This document shows positions 31,547 to 37,989 of a stretch of 37,989 nucleotides of DNA, in pieces (position 1 is the stretch's first letter; every line of letters starts with the position of its first letter). Where the stretch lies: assembly GCA_001642005.1 (NCBI GenBank), contig LWCA01000234.1:1-37989 (forward strand). Reading direction: 5' to 3'. A program made the translations under genes and the position numbers. A model generated the notes under the pieces. The model was not told the DNA's origin, did not search any database, and worked only from the letters and a program-made list of their open reading frames with translations. The stretch comes from Intoshia linei (lineage: Eukaryota > Orthonectida > Rhopaluridae).

Positions 31547-32521
31547 AAAAGAGATTTTATCAATATAATTTCTTGGAATATTAATGGAGCATCCGCCATG
31601 TCTAAGGTTAAAATTTCAAAATAGTAATTTTAAACTAACTAACTTAGAAAAAAGATGTAAATTATATTACTGAGAGTGATGCCGATTTTTATTGCTTCCA
31701 AGAAACAAAATCTTCCAAAGAAAAACTTCCGTCCTTTTTTGAAATGGAGGGGTATTTTAATTATTACAACTTTGGAGTAAAGAATGGATATTCTGGTACG
31801 GGCCTTTGTTCAAAAGAGAAGCCTATAAAAGTTACGTATGGTTTTGGTACATAACATCAAGGAATTATAAATATATTTGTATAGAGACAATCAAAGAGGA
31901 AGAAGGCAGATTAATTACGGCAGAAATGGATTCTTTTTATTTAGTTACAGCTTGTATTTATTTTGTTACGTTTTTATATATTAAATTAGATGTACCAAAC
32001 TCTGGACGTGGCCTTGTCAGATTGGATTATAGAACGAAATGTTGGGAACCAGACATGGTAAAATACATAAAAAATTTACAGAAATTGAAGCCAGTAATTT
32101 ATTGTGGTGATTTGAATGTAGCTCACCAGGAAATCGGTATGCTATGCGAAATAATGTATATATTGATAGATTTGACCAACCCTAATACGAATCATAAAAC
32201 GGCCGGATTCACTGACATAGAACGAAAAAAATTTACAGTAATGTTGGCTGAAACCGAAATGATTGACACATTTCGGTATTTATACCCAGAAACTAAAGCT
32301 AAGTATTCTTTTTGGTCGTATATGAGGAATAGCAGAGAAAAAAATATAGGATGGTAAGCTAATTTTGTATGTATTACTAGTATAAAAATTTTAGGCGATT
32401 GGATTATTTTTTAATTTCGGAAAAATTAAAGAAGAATTTAATAGATAGTTTAATTCATGACGAAATAAAAGGAAGTGATCATTGTCCCGTAGAATTAAAA
32501 TTAAAAATACCAATAAAATAA
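31547..32521 (+). CDS. APEX1: AP endonuclease 1 (ExoIII/Ape1 family); start codon not located
   Basis: Cleaves DNA 5' to abasic sites in base-excision repair. Exons 31547-31606, 31648-31846, 31885-31953, 31990-32136, 32170-32353 and 32395-32521 (TAA); introns 41, 38, 36, 33 and 41 bases; 261 codons cover the whole catalytic domain. Catalytic set intact: Asn in SWNING, Glu in CFQETKS, Tyr in TAYVPNSGRG, Asp/Asn in CGDLNVAHQEID, Asp in WRLDYFL, Asp-His in GSDHCP. The redox Cys of mammalian APE1 (ICSWN) is Ile here, as expected outside vertebrates. The first exon starts after an acceptor with no ATG. A possible upstream micro-exon, 31493-31510 (EKIKTS), joins in frame, but the initiating exon was not found. 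The residues expected to form the family's disordered N-terminus are missing or lie further upstream. Confidence 0.92.
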
Positions 32522-32553
32522 ATACTTCTATTTGTACAAATTTTTATTTTATT
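32512..32553. terminator. Overlapping convergent poly(A) signals of APEX1 and CSTF3
   Basis: Plus-strand AATAAA at 32512-32517 and 32517-32522 overlap the last codons and stop of APEX1. Minus-strand AATAAA at 32553-32548 and 32548-32543 overlap the stop of CSTF3. The two stop codons are 27 bases apart, leaving essentially no private 3' untranslated sequence. Confidence 0.6.
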
Positions 32554-35500
32554 TAATTACATCCTTTAGAATTTTTTTGTTAATCTGCCGAGACCTGTAA
32601 ATGTCGTTTTCAAATTCTGTTTTCACTGGTACTTCTTCAATCATCTCAGGTTCAGGCTGTTGAATTTTATCAATAAAGTCCATTCCAGCTACAAGATTTT
32701 TTGACATTGATATAAATTCATTAATATTTTTTCCACTGTAATAATTTTCAGACGGTATGGTATCTTCATCGATAAATGGATATAGTCTATCATTTATATT
32801 TTTCCCATTTTTATATGATTCTTTGATGAATCCACTTTTTTCAGCTTCTATTTATATTTTATACAGATAAAATATTAATAAATACCTTTTTCTACATCAA
32901 CAGTGGATAATTGATTCATAATTTTATCAATATTTACAAATGGTCCCTAAAGTAAATAGTACGTATATTACAAAATAATACAATCAAATGTGCACGAAAA
33001 CTCGGGAATAAGCTCATAGTCAAACACTATGAAATACTAAGTTTTTGCAAAATAGACAATTAAAATTAAAATTTAGAACATTTTTAAACGGACCCTCCAA
33101 TAGTGGTCACTATTAATAATTTTAATATTATGAAAAACCTTATAATTAGTTGGAGCAGGCATACGTTTAATTAATTCGTTTGCTATGGGTGGAGGTGGGT
33201 ATGTTCCACCAATAATAGGATAAGTGTTCTCGTAATCTGAATTAAATGTTTTATAAATATACTTATTCTTGTACCTGGTGGTATAACTGGTTTAAATGGT
33301 AACATTTGCGAGCAATCAGGTAAAACCATATTTTCATCATTATGAAGATTCATCCTAGAAGAATCGTGAGCTACATTTGTTGACACAGAAGGCACATTAT
33401 CTTTAAAATTTGAAGATAAAATGAATGACTCATTGTTACTCTAAAATTTTATAAAAAAATAACGGAAATTGGAATACATCAAGGTGAAGCCACTCCTTGT
33501 AATCCTGGGAAAAGGGTTTCAAATCATAGAACCCATAACGTTCATTTAAATATTGAATTTCATCTCTTTTGTTAATCTTTATTTAAAAAGTTAAAAAAAT
33601 GATAAAAATATATAACCTGATTAATATAAGAAACCCTACGTCGATTTATATTTTTAATTGCAGACAAATCTCCAACAGTTAATTCAAAATCCAAAAAATT
33701 ATTCCATATGGATCTAAAATAAATTTAAATCTAAAAATATATAATTCTGCAACTTACATCATGTCTCCAGCCTTGTCATTGGAAGCGTTTGATTGATTAG
33801 AAATTATTCTTTCAAACATAACGCGAGTATTATTATCTTCATTTAAATGACAGATGAAAATTAAAATTATTTTTTGCAATTCAATCACATCTGGATGCTT
33901 CTTCATACCCAACTCCATAATTTTTAAAGTCACAGATTTATCTTTTGTACAGTAGTATTCCATCATTGCTGCTGCGATGTATATTTGATATTTACTACGA
34001 GAGTCTTCTCGTGCAATTTTAAAAATTTTTCTAGCTGACTTTATTCCATCTACTCTTTTAGAGAAACGCATGTACTGGATATAAGCCTAAATATCAAATA
34101 GAATTTTCTAAATACCACATATAGAACAGAAAGGTTATTTTATTAAAAACTTTCAGAGGAAATGGCCAAAACTATTCTAACACTGATAGATCATTACAGC
34201 TAATGAAATGAAGCTATACCAACTACATACATTAAAAAGAAAACGGCACAAAATGACTAATATAATTAGTACATTAATTAATATACTTTCCCGTATCAGC
34301 AAATATTTAATATAAATATTTATTCATTCAATCTTAATAGGACCCATCACTGCGATGCCATATGACTCATACATGTATGATATGAGGATTTTTTTTTTGT
34401 AAAAAACGAAGTATTTAAATGTGGTACACAACAATATTTGGGTAAATATTATTAATGTGATTCAACGATTTTAATATAATTAATATTCTCGAACATTGTT
34501 TTATATTTTAATGATTACCAAAGTTGGATCAGTATTTTCATTGTCAATGAGTTTTTGAAAGATTTTTACAACATTATCATACTTTTTATTCATCTAAATT
34601 TTTAAATTATAATTATAAAAGATTAGAACTTTCATTTAGCCTACCCGTTAAATTGACCAATATTCATATCATGTGTGCTTTCAATATGTTCAAAAAATAA
34701 AATGTTACAATAGACTGATTCTATTATGCTGCTTACGAGACTTATGCGACCTAATAAATTAATTCAAATTATCCTAAATAATTTATTTACGGAATTTTTA
34801 TTATTTTTCATAAGGATTTAATTACCACAATGTAAAAGAGGAGCATGTTACGCTAAATTTATCTACTAAAACGTTTGCAGGACAGAAAAAATCCAAGTTT
34901 TAATCTCTTTGAAGTTTAACCATGGAAACATGATTGAATTAATGCCTTAAAAAATTTTAGCTAATGAACCTGAAACATGTCTGGCCCAGTCCCCTATTCA
35001 TTACTAATATAAATATGCATTAGGCTAAATTCAAGTTATATGTTGTCCATTCATTAATTATAATCAACCTCCAGAAAATCACAATAAGCAAAAAATACAA
35101 TAGGTTCGTTTTTTACATGTGATTTGAATGCTCTTTCGTATACATTCATGGCATCTTTAGACAATTTTGATGCCCCAACTTGATCCTATATTCATATAAA
35201 TTTATTACTCTATAACAGTAGTTCCCAAACTTATCACTGTTACGACGCACCCAATATGTAAAACATTTTCTTAACACTTCAAATCGATTTTCCCGAAAAA
35301 TTTGATTGGTTTTGCTGAAAGTCCCAAAAAAAATGTGTACCCAAATGTTTAAACATTATTAAAATGACTCTAAAAACGTTTGGTGATTTGATTGTCTTAC
35401 AGACATATTGTATATTGAAAATTATAAATTACTCCCCTTTATTTTTTATTCATTTATAAATATTAAAGTAATTATTATCTAAAAATTATTCAATTTATGA

Positions 35501-37305
35501 ATTATCTTTTTAAAAGGTCGTGACGCACCTAATTTTGTCTTGCCACACACGGTTTGGGAACCACTGCTCTATACATTCTGATATATACAACTAATTGAGA
35601 TTAAATATTTTCAATATATTTTCATTTAAGGAAGAAATATTTATTCCCAATTTAATTAGTGAGAGGATTGTAAGACTTGCGACCAGTATTCCCTTTAATA
35701 CTACACCCAGTTTTACTACTTACTGATTTAAATAATTACCCCGATTGATAATAGCATATCGCTGCTTTCCTGTAAATATTGAGCAAATTTAAGCCAAATA
35801 TGAACACTCTGATTCATACACAAAAGACATTGTTCGTATGCAAACGTAACTATCAATATACATCAAATAATTAAATAGTTACCTCTTTTTATAACAACAT
35901 TTCTGTCTTGAGTCATGAGGGGGTTTGACTTTTCCCAATCAATATATTTCGTCCAGTATTTCAACTAAAATTTACATTTAAAAAACTTTTGTTTCTATTA
36001 CCTGATTTTTTAAATCATTTGAAATTTTTATAGGTATAGCTTCTAAATTTCGATTAATTTTACCAGAAAAATTTTCATATTCTTTCGCCACTCGTTTAGC
36101 ATTCTAATTGTTTATAATAAATAAAATAATTTCATTTTAAAATATACATTATATTCCTTGCTCAAATCATCTTGCATTTTTCGTCCTATCAAAGGGTTCA
36201 CACCCTAAATAATATTTATTAATAATTTATAAAAAAAACTACATTCTCAAAAGCACAATAGTCTCTCCAAATTGAATCAATTCCGTACATGGGTACTACA
36301 CAGGCTTTTCTATAAATTCGACGAACTGCCACAATCTGTTGATTTTCCGCATAATTACCGACAGCTTGTCTAATTGTTAGATTTAAATTGTTAATGAGAT
36401 TTAAATAAATTACATGTTTCTGAGAAATTTAATGTAATCTACATATACAGACTGTACGTTAAAATCGAGGCCCATATGACCAAGGACAAAATCATAATTT
36501 TCTGCAAATTTTTGACTAAATATTTTTTTAAAAATTGATAAAAGGAATATTACGCAACGGATACAATATTGGCTTTAGTGTCTTTTATATAATCTAGGTA
36601 TAATTTCCACAAATCAATGTGAAGTAAATTAAGCAAGGATCGTTCAAAGAGCTATAAATCAATTTCAAATACAATAAAATTGAAAACTTCACGTGTTTTT
36701 ACAATATAAATTATATTTAGCAATATTTCTGATTTATAATTTCATGATTCTCAATATCACAACATGGGCGAGGTATAAAAATTATGATGACCAATGTGAT
36801 TTGCAACTGTTATTTTTAATTTTTCGGCAATAAACGACCGACTAGACAATGTATGGACGTCCCAATATATAAAAAATTTAATGGGCCTACAATTTCCATC
36901 TGGCCCTGACCTAATGATGGTTCTCCACTGCCCTGAGTTAGTATAGTTATAAAAAAATATGCTGAATATAATAAATTAATTAACTACCTTGTCCACAATA
37001 TCATAATTTTTTTGGTCAATCTAATATAATAATTATATATATTTTGTTTTTATATAAGTTTTTTACTTCCATTTCAATATATTCCTTCCAAAATTTTGCA
37101 GATTTAGGGAAAATTTCAACAATTGTTTCAAATAATTTGCGTTTCTCTTCAAAATCAGTTGTCTCCTAGAATATTTTATTAAGTATTATATTATTCAATT
37201 TTTATATACGCAAATCAAAACACCCCAAGCATCAGAATCGTATTGTTGCTTTTCAACTCTCAGTTTTGCTCTATCTTTTAAACTGAGTATTTGAGAATTT
37301 GACAT
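32549..37305 (-). CDS. CSTF3: Cleavage stimulation factor subunit 3 (CstF-77)
   Basis: HAT-repeat scaffold of CstF, which recognises pre-mRNA downstream of the poly(A) site. 19 exons, 748 aa (human 717): 37305-37210, 37165-37067, 37020-36988, 36651-36554, 36515-36414, 36369-36243, 36204-36148, 36103-36002, 35964-35883, 35849-35740, 35185-35069, 34593-34519, 34086-33758, 33713-33617, 33576-33478, 33440-33275, 33236-33139, 32946-32886, 32847-32549. Every junction keeps frame; 13 introns are 33-46 bases. Landmarks in order: YDSDAWGVLI, LLHIDLWKLYL, YAENQQIVAVRRIY, AKRVAKEYE, WEKSNPL, CHLNEDNNTRVMFER, QMLPFKPVIPPG, GPFVNIDKI, and the C-terminal ENDIYRSRQ that matches the conserved VHDIYRARQ end binding the CstF-64 hinge. 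Start is the ATG at 37305. The DxQxMxPFxP proline region is retained, though human glycine/alanine-rich stretches are shorter. Confidence 0.95.
35216..35566. mobile_element. hAT-superfamily MITE in CSTF3 intron 10
   Basis: The termini CAGTAGTTCCCAAACTT and GGTTTGGGAACCACTG are imperfect inverted repeats 351 bases apart. Flanking 8-mers are CTCTATAA (35208-35215) and CTCTATAC (35567-35574), a target duplication with one mismatch. CAGTGGTTCCCAAAC is a classic hAT terminus. The element accounts for most of the 554-base intron. Confidence 0.82.
36740..36935. repeat. Partial dispersed repeat in CSTF3 intron 3
   Basis: Contains GACGTCCCAATATATAAA, an AATGGGCCTAC segment and GGTTCTCCACTGCCC. These resemble 29872-29965 and have a hAT-like right end. 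The other terminus is not clear. It lies in one of the few long introns (336 bases) of CSTF3. Confidence 0.45.
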
Positions 37306-37904
37306 AAGTATGGATTCTAAAATTTAAACATACATTATATTTCAAATGTAAACATATAATTAATTATAATTATATATTTTTAATAAATTCCATACAACTT
37401 ATTCATAAAATATGTAATTCATTATTCTGATATTTATTTATCCATACTGTATTACTAAATTTTTTCAAATTATGGTCACCGAAAATTTTCTAATTGTGTT
37501 TTAATATTCATAGGTTTATGTACCTTATTTCTGCTCATCTTAAGGTTAGCATCTTCAACAATTATAATGTATTTATCATTAGAAGTAAGCCCGAAAATGG
37601 TTTTTGCACATCCATTACTAATATGTTCCATTTTGAATAAAAAATGCATTTTTTTTTAAATTTTATGAAATATTTCCAAAATTACAACCGTTGAGAATCA
37701 GTGTTACACTAGTAAAAATACATCTAATTAATTTTTATTTTTATAAGTTATTATAGTTAATATAAATTATAAATTTAAGTTAATACTTCGATTACTACTA
37801 TGTATCACATCTAAATAGGTAAAGATGACATAATAATGAAACATTTCAATTTCAAATTACGACCGTTTTGAAAACAATAAGAAACTCAAAATTCAAAGCT
37901 TGTA
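37306..37904. other. Upstream region of CSTF3, no gene seen
   Basis: AT-rich with no supportable exon on either strand. It presumably contains the CSTF3 promoter. Confidence 0.4.
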
Positions 37905-37908
37905 TTAA

Positions 37909-37989
37909 CCCATATACTCCCAGTGTGACCATATAGTCACACAACATTACATTTATAAAAACACGTATCAAATTGAAACAAAGTTAATT
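37909..37989. mobile_element. Left end of a piggyBac-like MITE, cut by the window edge
   Basis: TTAA at 37905-37908 is followed by CCCATATACTCCCA and a perfect 7-base hairpin, GTGTGAC and GTCACAC around CATATA (37923-37942). The order TTAA, CCC-terminus, hairpin is the same as at 29569, but the sequence differs, so it is probably a second family. Confidence 0.5.

Noticed and set aside
31806-32357. A 183-aa protein starting at 31806
   Set aside because: It reads through four introns in different frames; removing them gives the continuous APE1 catalytic domain.
1-37989. tRNA, rRNA, snRNA genes or CRISPR arrays
   Set aside because: No B-box-like GGTTCGAAnCC with a cloverleaf, no rRNA or U-RNA core and no regularly spaced repeats were found by eye; direct repeats seen are transposon ends.

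Overview
The window is strongly AT-rich nuclear DNA from an animal. It carries spliceosomal genes on both strands, most of them split by very short introns (33-54 bp, GT...AG), with many small DNA transposons in between. An animal origin is supported by a full CBP/p300 co-activator with TAZ1, KIX, bromo, RING/PHD, HAT, ZZ, TAZ2 and NCBD modules, by a CSTF3 much closer to animal CSTF3 than to fungal Rna14, and by an extracellular sushi-domain protein. Tiny introns, AT-richness and crowded gene ends suit a compact, reduced metazoan such as a myxozoan or orthonectid, but the sequence alone does not decide the lineage.

Layout. 1-850: wrecked transposase-like gene. 2177-2563 (-): one arfaptin-type exon without its partners. 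5236-14330 (+): the CBP/p300 gene in 9 exons (1965 codons; all eight junctions keep frame). 14579-15660 (+): an unrecognised 255-aa protein in 5 exons. 15683-17758 (-): ribosomal protein eS19 (RPS19), tail to tail with the previous gene (22 bp between stop codons). 18556-19041: pogo/Tigger deletion derivative. 19189-20109 (-): C-terminal third of the SUMO E1 subunit UBA2, cut off upstream by a mobile element and a single N at 20976. 22024-24921 (+): sushi-domain secreted-type protein lacking its 5' end. 24935-31100: repeat-rich, with at least six transposon-derived elements, plus the first two exons of UTP11 (-, 28880-28686). 31547-32521 (+): AP endonuclease APEX1. 32549-37305 (-): CSTF3, 19 exons, 748 aa, tail to tail with APEX1 (27 bp between stops).

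The genes are housekeeping or regulatory: transcriptional co-activation (CBP), ribosome and rRNA processing (RPS19, UTP11), SUMO activation (UBA2), base-excision repair (APEX1) and pre-mRNA 3' end formation (CSTF3). They do not form one pathway. The main structural themes are tiny introns, gene tails whose poly(A) signals lie in or at the stop codons, non-autonomous DNA transposons in the few long introns and intergenic spaces, and a likely assembly join at 20976. Exon coordinates were derived by hand from reading frame, GT/AG sites and recalled family sequence; no alignment was run.
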